NCBI RefSeq assembly: GCF_964355755.1
Contig: NC_092672.1
Location: 25,540,501 to 25,604,500, forward strand
DNA: 64,000 bases
Direction of reading: 5' to 3'
From: Antedon mediterranea
Taxonomy: Eukaryota; Echinodermata; Crinoidea; Comatulida; Antedonidae
The notes under the pieces are model-generated. The model had not been told where the DNA came from and made no database searches. It worked only from the letters and a program-made list of their open reading frames with translations. The translations under genes were made by a program, and so were the position numbers. Below are positions 10,801-23,100 of this stretch, in pieces; within the stretch, counting starts at the first letter, position 1; each line of letters starts with the position of its first letter.

Positions 10801-13800
10801 CTTTTAGTTCTACTTTCTTTACCCAGTCAGCAGTAGTTGATTGGGTTCTGCTTCCTTTAGTTCTTTCTTTTTTTACCCAGTCATCAGTAGTTGACTGGAT
10901 TCTGTTTCCTTTAGTTCTACTTTCTTTACCCAGTCATCAGTAGTTGACTGGATTCTGTTTCCTTTGGTTCTACTTTCTTTACCCAGTCAGCAGTAGTTGA
11001 TTGGGTTCTGTTTCCTTTAGTTCTTTCTTTTTTTACCCAGTCATCAGTAGTTGACTGGATTCTGTTTCCTTTAGTTCTACTTTCTTTACCCAGTCATCAG
11101 TAGTTGACTGGATTCTCTTTCCTTTAGTTCTACTTTTTGTACCCAGTCAGCAGTAGTTGACTGGGTTCTGTTTCCTTTAGTTCTACTTTCTTTACCCAGT
11201 CAGCAGTAGTTGACTGGATTCTTTTTCCAGTTCTTACTTTCTTTCTTTACCAAGTCATCAATAGTTGACTGGGTTCTAGTTTATGTTTGTATCGTTTTAA
11301 TGTTTGTGAGGAATTATTCGCGTGTAAGTTCATATTATTCTAGTCATATAATATTTTCATTGATTTATATTCATTTGAAATTAAGGGACGAAGCCCAGAC
11401 AAAAATGATGGCACTACGTGACAGAAGTGACAAGGAACAAGCACAATACAACTTAGAATTGAAGGAGTTACATCGAATCATTGATCACGACAGAAAGTTG
11501 AAGGAGTTTATGGCAATTAAGGCACAGGAAAGAATGGAAATAAAGGCGATTGAAGCGACAAAGTGCAAAAAGAAAGGTAAACTTAATTATTACTTTATTA
11601 TTTTCTTTTCTTGTATGTGCTTAAATTATTTTTGGTTGGTGCGTATAAACGTCTCCAAATAGAATCCATACCAAGAAAATTGCCTCTGGTCGGAGTCTTT
11701 CACTCACCTGGTGAGTTTTCTCTATGAAAATCGTTAGAGACACCACGAAACTACATGGTTTTAATTGTACGCGTTCAAACTTTGATAAATGATAGTACGC
11801 GCGCGTCTACTTCCGCATAATAATTCAAAAGTTTACAATAATGTTATTAGGCGTGCGTATAGAAGAGATACACTATTGACGCTCATACAATTTTTACTAC
11901 GCGCCACGCAGTTATTAGGTCAAAAATGTCAGTCTGCGCACGCTCTGAGAAATGCATACGCAGAATGACTACTATTATAAACAACTAGTGTGGAGTCACC
12001 TGGCGCGTCGTGAAAACAGAACGTCATTAGCAGTTTTGATTGCGCACGATAAGCCGTGTCCGGGACAAAAAATACATAAAATGTTATTAATAAACTCAGA
12101 ATTAAATATTCTTTACCTCAGATGAGGAAAAATCCAACACTAAAATTCAGGAAGAAGAGATAAAATCTTTAGATGTAATTTTTGAAAGAATTAAAGAGTT
12201 CACTGGAGAAAAAAGCCTTGATGGCCTGGTTCGAAAATTCATTGAAAACGAAGACAAGAATTTCGCATTGTTCAACTATGTGAACGAGTTGAACAACCAA
12301 GTAGAAATGCTACAAGACCAAATACAGAATATCGAACTGGATATTGATGGCTTTAAAAAACAGGGAATGAAACTAGATAAGCATAGACATGCCATTATGA
12401 AAGATTTAGAGGTAAGATAAGACCACCAGAAGGTGTGGCATGATTCTGCTCCTTCGTGGCCTAATTGTCTAATCTAATAAGATTCTGTCGTCTTAAATCG
12501 TGAGACAAGGAATAAAGAGATCTTTCAACACTAGGTATAGAGATCTTTCAACACTAGGTTTTAAGACCACATCAATATTTTGGCCTGAGTGAAAAAAATT
12601 CACGTAGGCTACTTGTTGAAGAGAATCTGTAAGGCTGTCTTTTTTGCTCTCTTCTAAAACGTAAGTCAGACAGAAGCAGTCCATTTTTATAGCCGCAGGC
12701 CTATAGGCCTATAGACTAAATACATCATATCTTACAGGCTAAGTGTACAGAAAAAACGAAAGCAGGCGATGGATTTGAAACAAAGTTGAAACACTTAAGC
12801 AAGAATTTGGGACAGCTGAAGGGAGCAATTCTAAGTTTGTTCCGTAAAGCGGAATGTGACGAATCGACCATTACTGAAATGTTAGGTTCGGTGGCTGAAA
12901 TTGACGACAGCAATGTCATGCTGTATTTAGGCAGTATTGAGCAGAAAGTTAGCGATCTTCTTCTGTCACAGAACTACTTACAACATAAGGTACGAAATCA
13001 TTAGAAAACTGTGCGGCGGTGGATAACCGCTAGATCTGATACCGCGCTCACATTTAAAATTCTCAATGAGTATAGAAATTTTCATATATTTCTAATTTAT
13101 AATATATATAAAAAAATAGAGAATGATTTAATTTAATAGGATGTACGTTTACTATAATATATATAAAGAGATCGTGGTGTGTTTTTTTTCTATCACACAT
13201 TCCTTGCGTTTCAACGAAACTTTCAGCTGATATTGTGTCTCTCCTGAAATTAAGTACACTGCAAAATTGAGAAAATGGTAAAAGATAATAATCGTTTTTT
13301 AGAATGATGGGCCGGCAGTTAATCAACCAATTCTTAACTAATATTAGCAATCCCTGAACTGTTTCAGAACTCATGGATCTGCATCTGAACCAATTAATTT
13401 CATTTCAGGTTTATTGATATTTCATGCAGTACTTGCAGTAAATTGTTACATCAATTTTGAAACAAAGGAATTCTTTAAATACACATTTTTATTAAAATGA
13501 CAAGTAAAAAGAGAAAAGATCATGAGAAAATCCAATTAATTATATTTTTTTAGTCTACTGAGAAAAGTAAACAAGAAACGACGACAGCACAGGTTCAACA
13601 AACCAACAGCATTTGCAACAACACCAAGTTGATAAAACATCCACAAACTGACGTCACAATAGTACCGCCCTCACTTGAGTATGTATCACTGCGCATTGCG
13701 CTTAACATATTTCGTGCTAAAATCTTTAAAGATTCTGTTGCGCTTTCTTTAGGCTTATTATGTTGTCTGTTTCTTTCTCCTAAACTTTTCACATTCCAGT

Positions 13801-15926
13801 TCTAGGCCTAACTGTTGTTTTCAATCTCTAAGTTTTCCTCTATTTGGAGAAGCTTGTGATGCCTTTATTTGTTATGACTTATTTTTGTACATCCTCCGAC
13901 ACATGATCACATGACCGAAAGCACCTAAACACTCTAAAAGTAATGTATTTGATTTGCAGAGTTAACAAAACTCATTAATCTAGTTTTCAGCAGTTTGCCG
14001 ACCTTTATGAAATGGTGTTACATCTTTGGAAAACTTTGGAAAACTTTCTAACCAAACTTACAAAGTTTTCTATACTATAGTGACTTATGGATTAATACAC
14101 TTTCGAATAATGGCATTTAACAGGACAATGTCCACTTCTGTAGGGAATAATTTCATCTTAAAATTTTGTTTAGCAATATTGCTAATAAAACTGATTTTTT
14201 AGTCGAGAAACATAGTTTCTATAGTAGGCCTATATTTTGCTACACAATTGTAGAAATGTGTAGCAAGAAGTTGTTGTTTTGTATAGCTTTTTGCTATGCT
14301 ACACTGGCGAAATTATTCCCTGTTCTTGTGCCCTCGGCGATAAACCTTCGAAATATCGCAAAAAATCCTATTTCTGCATTAATATGTTAAACTTCTTATG
14401 AGTTCGGATCTCCTCTCATAATTCCAATATCACTTTTTACAGTGTAAATTCCTTTCATACTTCTAAAACAATCTAAACAATTTTGCTCTATGTTGATTTT
14501 AAATGATCCCATTTTTTTCGTTTTGACTCTAAACTCTAAAATTACCAACTGAAGCGTATATATTTCATTTTTTCGTTTCGGTCCATTTCTATTTTTAACC
14601 AGAAGTGTTGTTTGAACGCAAGATCAGTTCACTTGCCGATCTATTTGCCTTCTGCTTTCTAAATTGCACGAAACAATATATAAACAAAATATATATTTTT
14701 CTCCTTTCGCGGCATTTAAAATATCTTTAAATTTTCTCAAATATATATCTAATAATCTATCAATTTGTCCATCCATATCAATCAATCAATCAATCAATCG
14801 TTCGATTTATATAGCGCCATTCCAACATTCATTGCTCATGGCCGGCGCTGTAGAAAAAATCAGAAAAGGTGAGTTTTGAGTAGTGACTTAAAGTGACTCA
14901 ATAACGATGTGTGTTTAATGTTCAAGGGTAGGTGGTTCCAGAGCCTAGGTCCAGCAACACTGAAAGTCCGATCCCCAACTATGTTTGCTCCTTGGAATGT
15001 CCAGTAGCACCTGATGACTAGATCTTAGTTCTCGCTTTCCCTTCTTGACTATCAACAATTCTGAGAGATATTTTGGAGCGCAACTATTTAGGCATCGGAA
15101 CACCAGCAGCAGGATCTTAAATTTAACACGTGACTCCATGGGTAGCCAATTTAACTCCATTTACACTAGGACAATAACGATCAACAATAAATAGATAAGC
15201 ATACACTTTTCTAACAGTAAAAAATTAAATATTAGAAAAGTGTTCAATTAAAATGACGTCATGATTAGTTAGAACAATAACACCTTGACTAAACAACACT
15301 ATTGACGTTATTTGAATAAATGTTTCTAATTTATTTTGTTTCATGTAAGAAAACTTTCGGTTTATCGTCGGTCGTTATTGTCCTAGTATAATAAAAGAAT
15401 AATTTTATCTTCATAACCAATTGCTCATTTTGATTTTGAATAGGCCATTTTGTGGTTTTAATCAAGTTAATCGTTTCCGCATTAAAATAAAAACAAAAAC
15501 AAATAATGTTTTCACTTATAAAATGACAAAACAAACAGTTAAATTCAACCAAAACCCATTGGCTGGCAGCCAATTTGACTATTTTTTGCTTTAAATCCAA
15601 TTTTTTGTAGACGTGAATAACTATATTATGGAACATCAAAATAGCACTAGGCCCTAATACAATTTAAATATTAGGCCTACATTTTATTTTCAATCAACTT
15701 TACTTCCTATATTAGTGATAATCCTATCGATAGTGACGATGAAATGAGCTCATCGATTGACGGTACGGGAGGGGTTCAACCGCTGACAGAGGAAGAACTC
15801 AGACGGAGGACAGCAAAAATCGTAAAACGACGACATGAAAGCATTCCAAAAAACGGAAAAGCCAACGAAAATGGAGCTCAGACTAATAAACAAAACACAG
15901 GATCGGGAGACAAAGTCAAGGCATAG
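4822..15926 (+). CDS. ODAD1: Outer dynein arm docking complex subunit 1 (CCDC114/CCDC63 homologue), 9 coding exons
   Basis: Coiled-coil subunit of the docking complex that anchors outer dynein arms on ciliary doublet microtubules. Coding exons: 4822-4979, 7214-7403, 7892-8014, 8745-8926, 11386-11576, 12122-12411, 12738-12989, 13554-13678, 15716-15926; all have GT/AG introns and phases that match, giving 573 aa (human ODAD1 about 670, CCDC63 about 563). Family phrases seen: LQRQYRILENDRKAY then EESQNLVRKQ (exon 1), FTILENRLHK (3), ERHIFDSLYKKL and STAAYDAR (4), ELHRIIDHDRKLKEFMAIK (5), FIENEDKNFALFNYVNELN (6), MLYLGSIEQKVSDLL (7), QPLTEEELRRR (9). The start is the first ATG after a TTTGTAG acceptor at 4816; a leader exon upstream is likely. 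The C-terminal exon is polar and poorly conserved. Introns 1 and 4 hold large tandem arrays. CCDC63 is the better positional match because its human gene lies near PPTC7. Confidence 0.93.
4946..7190 (+). repeat. 43-bp tandem array (about 52 units) starting in exon 1 and filling ODAD1 intron 1
   Basis: The unit is close to CTTTGTCGCAAACTCTTG followed by TTAGAAACAAAAAGTAA and a C/T-rich CACTTCCT. Units of about 43 bp form higher-order blocks of 172 and 343 bp, seen as identical segments starting at 5093, 5265, 5608 and 5951. The last bases of ODAD1 exon 1 with its donor (about 4950-4990: TCGCAAAATCTTGTTAG, then AAAACAAAAGTAACATTTCC) align with the unit, so the real 5' splice site is effectively the first copy. 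Late units (6900-7080) are a variant containing GAGAACACATATTAACAC. The intron runs 4980-7213. Confidence 0.95.
8150..8235. mobile_element. Family A MITE fragment
   Basis: Only the right half is recognisable: CAAACTAGTTTGATAGTGTAGACAGAG ends near 8230 in pieces matching the MITE terminus. It lies in ODAD1 intron 3. Confidence 0.5.
8518..8655. repeat. Short dispersed TTAACCGAT repeats
   Basis: Four spaced copies of (A)TTAACCGATAA-like words occur within about 140 bp of ODAD1 intron 3. No other structure is visible. Confidence 0.4.
9281..11275 (+). repeat. 53-bp tandem array (about 37 units) in ODAD1 intron 4
   Basis: The unit contains GTAGTTGATTGGGTTCTG, TTTCCTTTAGTTCTACTTTC and TTTACCCAGTCAGCA, with a 53-bp period (for example CTGTTTCC at 9361 and 9414). 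Variants with TTCTTTCTTTTTTTA in place of TTCTACTTTCTTTA recur every few units, giving a higher-order pattern. Each unit has a pyrimidine tract followed by CAG. The array ends about 110 bp before the true acceptor of exon 5 (11385). Confidence 0.95.
11577..12121 (+). other. ODAD1 intron 5, no further feature
   Basis: The intron has several CG-rich words (TACGCGCGCGTC near 11797) but no open frame, array or inverted repeat that I can support. Confidence 0.3.
14770..15160 (-). pseudogene. LINE 3' end: truncated reverse-transcriptase C-terminus plus tail
   Basis: Reverse-strand translation from 15160 gives ELNWLPMESRVKFKILLLVF, then CLNSCAPKYLSELL and later RSKHSWGSDFQCCW. This is the typical C-terminal pattern of non-LTR (CR1/L2-like) reverse transcriptases: LHWLPxxxRxxFKILLLxxK, APxYLSxLL, WGDRAFS. 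The 3' tail toward 14770 ends in ATCAATCAATCAATC and contains TTTATATAGCGCCATT. The element is 5'-truncated exactly where the inverted-repeat element at 15161 begins, in ODAD1 intron 8. Confidence 0.75.
15161..15391. mobile_element. Inverted-repeat element with ACTAGGACAATAACGA ends
   Basis: Left end TTACACTAGGACAATAACGA; right end TCGTTATTGTCCTAGTATAA, near-perfect complements 230 bp apart. ATGACGTCATGATTA lies inside. Diverged relatives occur at 32078-32304 and 39843-40190. Confidence 0.7.
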
Positions 15927-16089
15927 ATTTTAACATTTAAACGTACTAAAGTAAAAAGCCTATTATTTAATTTAAATTAGACAATTTTTTAAGCTATTCA
16001 GATTACGAGTACAAAACAATTTATTAATTAAATGCAATTGAATCATGTATTTGTTTGTAATACTTTTCTATAAAGATTGCTCTGGCATG

Positions 16090-16985
16090 GTAATGCCATA
16101 AACTGTTTTGCGCCCTCTATAATATATACTCTAGCAAAGAATATATATAACAAGAATGAGTATTCCGCGATTTTTGCATGAGAAATTTGTAACAGAGAGT
16201 TCCAGTGAGTGATGCCCGCCCTCATAAGGACGGATGTATACATACTAAATAAGACTTGATTTAATAGACATGATACGTGCCACATTAAATAGAATTATGA
16301 TGATAGTTTTTGCAATTGTAAACTATTTTATAATACATATTTATTAACAAACTAGTGTACATTCAATTTTACAGACAATTATTTACTAACATGCTAAATT
16401 AGTTCACAAAAAAGGCCTAACACAGCAACACCAAAATCAACAAATCGTTACTCAGCACGGCCTATTCTTTACCATTGCCGCGTACTACTCTACGCCCGGT
16501 AAATTAAGTATTGTTTTTATGATATAAATTAGTATAAAATACATGTTATTTATAGGATAAAATGTTAAATGTCATTAACATTTATTTGTTTTACCAGAAA
16601 CAAGTTAAATATAGGAATATTATTAAACTATCCTTCGTGAAATCGCGTAAACACCAACACGCCCAGTCACGCTATCGTAGCGCCCGGTTGATAAAGCGAA
16701 CTGTTTATACGGCAGTTTTTACTAAATAAATTGCATAAAACGAACAATTAAATATCCAAATAGCATTTAACATGATGTTGGCATGTAGTTGATAACATTT
16801 TTTATCATGAAAATACTACCGGTGGTCTAGCCTTTGATTATAGAAACCGTCACAAAAAGTTGTATACATCCCAGATACATCCACACTTATGGCGGCGCCC
16901 TACCACATGGACAATATTACTGTTACAGGGAAAATCGCGGATTACTCATTCTTGTTATATATATTCTTTGACTCTAGTGTGTTTT
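16090..16985. repeat. Inverted repeat pair in the ODAD1-PPTC7 spacer
   Basis: Left arm about 16120-16265 contains CAAAGAATATATATAACAAG, then AATGAGTATTCCGCGATTTT; right arm about 16850-16985 carries the complement, with only small gaps further in (GGATGTATACA near both inner ends). About 580 bp of AT-rich, CG-bearing DNA lies between. The right arm ends about 180 bp before the PPTC7 start codon, so it may overlap that promoter. Confidence 0.7.
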
Positions 16986-17162
16986 TATTTGCGGTGTGCG
17001 CAAGCGCACTTTGTGTTATGATTCGTCTGCAAAATGGACTTCGTTTGTAATGATCGTATGCACATTTCTTTTGGATTTTTATACAAAAATATACAGCTTT
17101 CAGGGGATTTTTAAAGTAAATTTTAATGATCTACAATAAACAAGGTATACACAGTACGGGAA

Positions 17163-20100
17163 ATGCAGTCAGTTTTTGTGTACGGTCGACAAGCGGTCCG
17201 TGCAATCCTTGGAACTTTACCATACGATGCTAGCAATAGCCTTGATTATCACCGTCGGCGAAAAACGCAGTTGATCACCGCCTCGTGTGGCTTCTCGAAG
17301 TCAGAGGACGTAGCCACCCCACAGGTGTTTAAAAACGGAACATTTGGGGATGATGCATGGTTTGTTGCCAGTTACAAAGGGGTTGATGTTTTAGGTATGT
17401 TTCTGGTGATAATAACAAGCCGTTTGTTAATGTGATTATTGACAAAATTGATTGTTTATTGATCATTATTTATTGGCACACATAGCCTATATAGAGTAGA
17501 GAGGGCGGCAAACTGACTTTGCTTAGCAGCTAGGCCTATTATTATTAGAGAACAGCCGTACAGCCAGTTTGCTGGTTGCCAAACATAACGAAGGCAATCT
17601 AACAACAGGACACTGGATTGGGGGGCTTAGGGGTGGTCCTGCGGGAGCTCTAGCCCCCTCCCCTCGCGTGTGGGTAGAGCCAAGCTCCCTGTCGGGGAAT
17701 ATAATATTAATAACAGTAAAAAGTGTTCGCGTTCACTCGTCCTGAGGACTTTTCTGTGGATGATCAAATCATATTGATCGAAACGCTGAGAAACTCAACT
17801 GTTTCAGAACTAATATACGTTGTGTACCGCAAACTTTATATCAACATTTGATTTCGCCATGCAAACCTTAAAACAATATACTATGTAAATTATAAAAAAA
17901 CAATGACAGTGTTTCATTTTTATTTTAAAATATTTATATATACTTAAAGTATGTACTTTGCACAAAAGAGTTGGACAGTGTTTAGACCTTGGCAATATTA
18001 TCCTACGATTAATTATTTTTAACAGGTTCCTGCAAATCCCTCATCCTGTGTGATGACGTTATGAACATTTTTTGTACTATACCAGTAAATGTTTTGTTAT
18101 CGGAACGTGTTATTTTACATTGTTAGTTTCTTTGGTTAATTAAAGAATATCAACTGTCAAGGTCATTAGAGTGTGTATAGTACTATAGAGTGTAGGCCTA
18201 CCTGCTAAACATTAAAGCATGGACCTAATTTTCCACATTTTACAAATGTATAATAAACCTATAAAACATCACTGAAGTCCACTTTTGTGAGCGGTAACCG
18301 TAAAGTACAACGATCATAACAATACTGTAAAGCTCTGTCTACAGTACACTTACCAAACTAGTAAGACAAAAAATGTAATGTGCCTATAACTACGACTTTT
18401 AGTTGATAGAAGATTGAACAAACATTACTATTTATATGCCTGTGTAAACATTATTGACATAATTTCATTCAACATCCACATACAGTACAACTCTTAACAA
18501 TTTTTTCAATCTTCTATCAACTAAAAGTCGTAGTTAGTCATGTCTCGGGTCACATTCTATGGTCACCGTACAGATAGGCTACTACATCAGTACTTCTATG
18601 AATGGATGACTAGTTGGTGACAAGAACGCTAGTTGGTCATACCCAGTACCGTTTTGATTTTACGGTCATTCGGGAAACCAACTCATGACGTCTCTTTGCT
18701 TTTCTTCCTTATATCTTATTCTTATTAACTCAAAATAATTTTTACTAACAAACATTACTATTTATTTGCCTAGCGTGTAAACATTACATAATTTCATTAA
18801 ACATCCACATCCACCTCACGACGTTACAAATGCTAACCTACTGTTACAGTGTAACTTTTCCTTTGTAAAATGGATTTGAAAGATGCCTCAAATTACGTAA
18901 TTGACATTAATTTATGAGTAGTACTGTACAGATAAAAATGAATGCACCCTCCCTAAAATTGTAAACAATATTCTCCAGTCCAGTTACAGTTAAAGTAACA
19001 TAAATACTCAAAAGAGTAGTAATTCTATCAAGGCTAACAACGTTGCAAAGTTTACAGTTTGACCTTTTCATTTTATTTACTCCTGAATAAAGCCCACTGT
19101 TCTTTGGTTGATATATTGTATCTGACATTTTACAAAATACAATACTCCCACATACTCTGTATACTGCAGTTTATACAGATCCAAGTCCAGACAGTTGGCA
19201 GAGTTTTGGACTGAGTTCTCAGTTAATTCTTTGTAGTAAGTCTATGCAAAACATGGGAATGTAATGTAATAAAATAATGGAGGATAGTGCAGTCTTTAAA
19301 ATCAAAAACTTGTAGTTGTACAGTAAAAAGTACAAATTAAATAATAATTCAAAACTACAGTACAGTAAACGCTCATTAAATGATACAGTCAAGAAATACA
19401 TTTCTGACATAAAATGCCTTTCGACATAACAGTTTCAATTATTGTTCTTTCTTCATTAAATGAATTATGGTTTTTTTTTATTGATTCTATTTAATAATTT
19501 AAAAATAATGATTTACAAAAAACTCATTTTAATCTTAACGAATGGGATAAGCCCGGAAAAAAAATAATAATAAATAATTTTGCAGTTTTTGGTGGTTTAT
19601 GCAAATTTTCCCAGTTGTTATAGTTACTTGTACAGGTTAGTAAATGCCTTAAATTAAATAATGTGAATACAATTTAACAAAGATAAGAAAATATTAAGAA
19701 ATACATTTATCATGGGGCACAAAAAGTAGAGCTGTATCGTCACATGACAATATTTGCCCAACCATTCCTGTGTATGATAGGTTGGGTTGGGTTAGGTTAT
19801 ACAGTAATTGTGTTAATTAACACATGTGATGCTGTATTATGAAATTTTCCTATGATACTAGAAGAATGTAGTACAGCATTAATGGTTCAAGAATCATTCT
19901 GCCTGACTGAATATGACCAGTGAGTTCCTTGATATACAGTAGCTAGCACATACTGTACCTGTAGCCTACAGCAGAATACAGTATTAAAGTCAGTACAGTA
20001 CTGTAGGTCGTCAACTGTATGGATGAATAGTTTCAGTTAAAAGAAGTTTATTACCAGTACAGTACCCTGTTGGTCAACAATAGTAACACTTGACCTTCAT

Positions 20101-23100
20101 TGTATTGTGTGTAGAAAGTATTTTAATTTTGATATATTTGTACAATAATAATAAGAACGGTTTGTTTGACAGTTTTGGATTTGTACAGTGTACGGTCCAG
20201 TAATTACTTACATTTTGAAGAAATTATATTGGAAAGGGTGCATTGCTTTCAGATCAAAACCAACCATATCATGGACCTATGATACTACTGTAGGTCCATG
20301 CTCATACTAACATTTATGTGTTTGACATTTTTAAGATCTGCCTACAGTAACTAATAAATTTACTTGTCAATTTGCATCATCAACAGGTGTAGCTGATGGT
20401 GTGGGAGGTTGGCGTGACTATGGCATTGATCCATCAAAGTTCCCATGTCAGTTGATGAAGACGTGTGAATCCATCATTAGACAGGGTTACTTCAATCCAG
20501 ATTCTCCGGTTTCAATCCTTGCAAAGGGATACCGAGAATTAATGAATAGTAAATATCCGCTAATTGGTAAGTTTACCCTTTAATGTTACAATTACATCCT
20601 GTCATCCATGTCCTATCAACATACTGTAGAGGATACAGTACAGTAGAGGTGATAAATTAAGAGGTGTTGTTTCTTGTTTCACACTCCCCCCCCCCCCCCC
20701 CCCCCGGTCTAATATTGTGCTACCAGTTTTCCACATTGCTCCCAGATGACAAAGGTATCTGAATTTTGATGTACTGTATGAGTATTATTTTGCAATTAAT
20801 ATACAAAAAAGCTCAAATCAAAACACCCCACTCGCCTATCTTCGTTTTAATACTAAAATATTGGGCAGTGTTGGATGCGCACATCTTTTTATAAATATGA
20901 TTCCACTTCTTGTTTTTTTTTTTCAAATGTTGACATGTACTATAGTATACAAATAATGAATGTTTATGAGTGCAATGGTACAAATAATGGCACGAGGTGA
21001 ATGATGAAAGGTTATATCAACGAGGCAAAGCCGAGTTGATATAACCTTTCATCATTCACCAAGTGCCATTATTTGTACCATTACACGAATACAAAACATT
21101 CATTATTTGTTTTATATAACATCTAAATAACAAACAAAAATGTTTCAAAAAGTACTATTTAACGATCGTTGAATAGTGCGTACTATTGCACGCCATGTGA
21201 CCCACATTCGTCCAATCAAATGACAGGAATTTATATAGGTGTTATATAATATATAGTATATGGCTTCCACAGTTTTAATCGTTTGTGATGTTACGCTCCA
21301 GTGCATCTACTGGCACAAACAACAATAAGAAGATACAGTAGTATCAAAGCTTTAAAATGTTTTACTGTTTTAATAAACATAATAAATTATAATATTTTAA
21401 AAGCAATTAAAATAATTCTTAAGAGTTGATTTATTTATGTCTTTTTTATAGAATTTCATAATGATTATCAAAAATTCTGTGAACTGTCCAGTACTATAAT
21501 TTTGCGATATTTGTGTTGCATTCAGTTTTAAATTGTAATTTGTGTTTGTCATTTTAAGGTTCAAGTACAGCGTGTATTGTTATTATGGATAATGAGAACA
21601 AGATGATACACTCGTCCAATTTAGGAGATTCAGGGTTTATGATCGTAAGAGGGGGAAAAATCGTTAGCAGATCCGTCGATCAACAACATTACTTCAACAC
21701 GCCTTACCAGTTGTCAATACCACCACCAGGACTTGGCTCTGTTCTTACAGACAGGTAATGACAATTTAAGAATGGAGTCTAGTATTGGGTCAAAGATTAA
21801 AAATACTATAGCATTTCCTGTTTTTTTATTGTAAAGTTTTCCATGAGATTATTAAGAGCAAATATAAATATTAATACAGTATGTATATGTTCTAGTGTGG
21901 TACCAGAAGCATGTCAATAGACCAATAATAGTTTGGATAAAGAACATTTACGCCCGTATTCTTAAACCGGACTTTAGTCGTAGTTTGAGCTAAAACTTTT
22001 AAAATTACATTATTTTAATTCATAAAGCGAACTTCAACTAAATTGGCGACTAAATCAGGCCAACTTCGACTAAATTGAGACGGATTTGATCGATGATCTA
22101 AATCACCGACTTAGAAATGGTATTTAAACAAGGTTTACACTTACAGTATAAAAAATGCAACAGTCAGATATTGAAGAATTCTTTTAATTTATACATTGGT
22201 ATGTTATAATAATGAAAATCATGTTTATTTACAACCGTATACAAATTACATTATTTTCTTCGTGCAAGGCCGTCTTGAACTACATACTGTACGTCACGCC
22301 ATAGCGACAATGAGAGATGCGGAAATTCACCACGCGATGGAATGGAGTACGTGGTTCGTCACGATCATGTTGTTAAAATCAAAAGTACAGTACTTTACTT
22401 TTAAAAACTGATCTTCCAATAATAAACGATTAACATTATTTTTCATGATAGGCCTAGTCCTGATGCATAATAAGTTTTGTTGTAACAAAATGGAAAGTGA
22501 TATTAATGCGCAAAATTTACTCTCTTTTCATTGGTCAGTTAATAGCCTTTGTTACCCAGATGTGTGAAACTCGACCAAAAGCTCAACTTCATTAAGTCGA
22601 ACTGTAAACTTAGACTACTTCTTTTATAAATCAAATTTGAAGTAATAGCTCAAACTGCTGTAGTACTTTTTGAAGTCGAAGTTCAAACTACGATTATAGT
22701 TCGGTTTAAGAATACGGGCTTAAACTTTTTATAAACATTTTCGGGTGGTCAAACAAACTTTTTTTCTCTTATTTAGTATGCCCATACAGTAATACTAATA
22801 CCAAAATCCATTGAAAAACCTTCTAAGTTGAAATTTTTTTTAGGTGAAACTTTATTTATTGCAGAATTTATTTGTATTATTTGCATCAAATGGACAGGAT
22901 GTTTTCTGAATTTATAATTAGTGAAATTTATTTTGGATGTAGTTGGATTTTTTCTTCTATGATTTTGAGATTCGGAATAAATATGTAGATGAGAAAGCAT
23001 TTAAGTACAATGTTGGTTAAAATTGTTTGTGATCCCGTCAAAATATAATCAGAATCCTGCTTAGATTTTGATCCCACTTTTTTTTTAGTGTCATTAGTTT

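Noticed and set aside
4946-11275. CRISPR-like arrays
   Set aside because: Units are contiguous tandem copies without unique spacers, and the window is clearly eukaryotic.
22196-22411. 71-codon frame within PPTC7 intron 3
   Set aside because: It lies inside the TIR element at 21952-22719 and shows no recognisable protein features.
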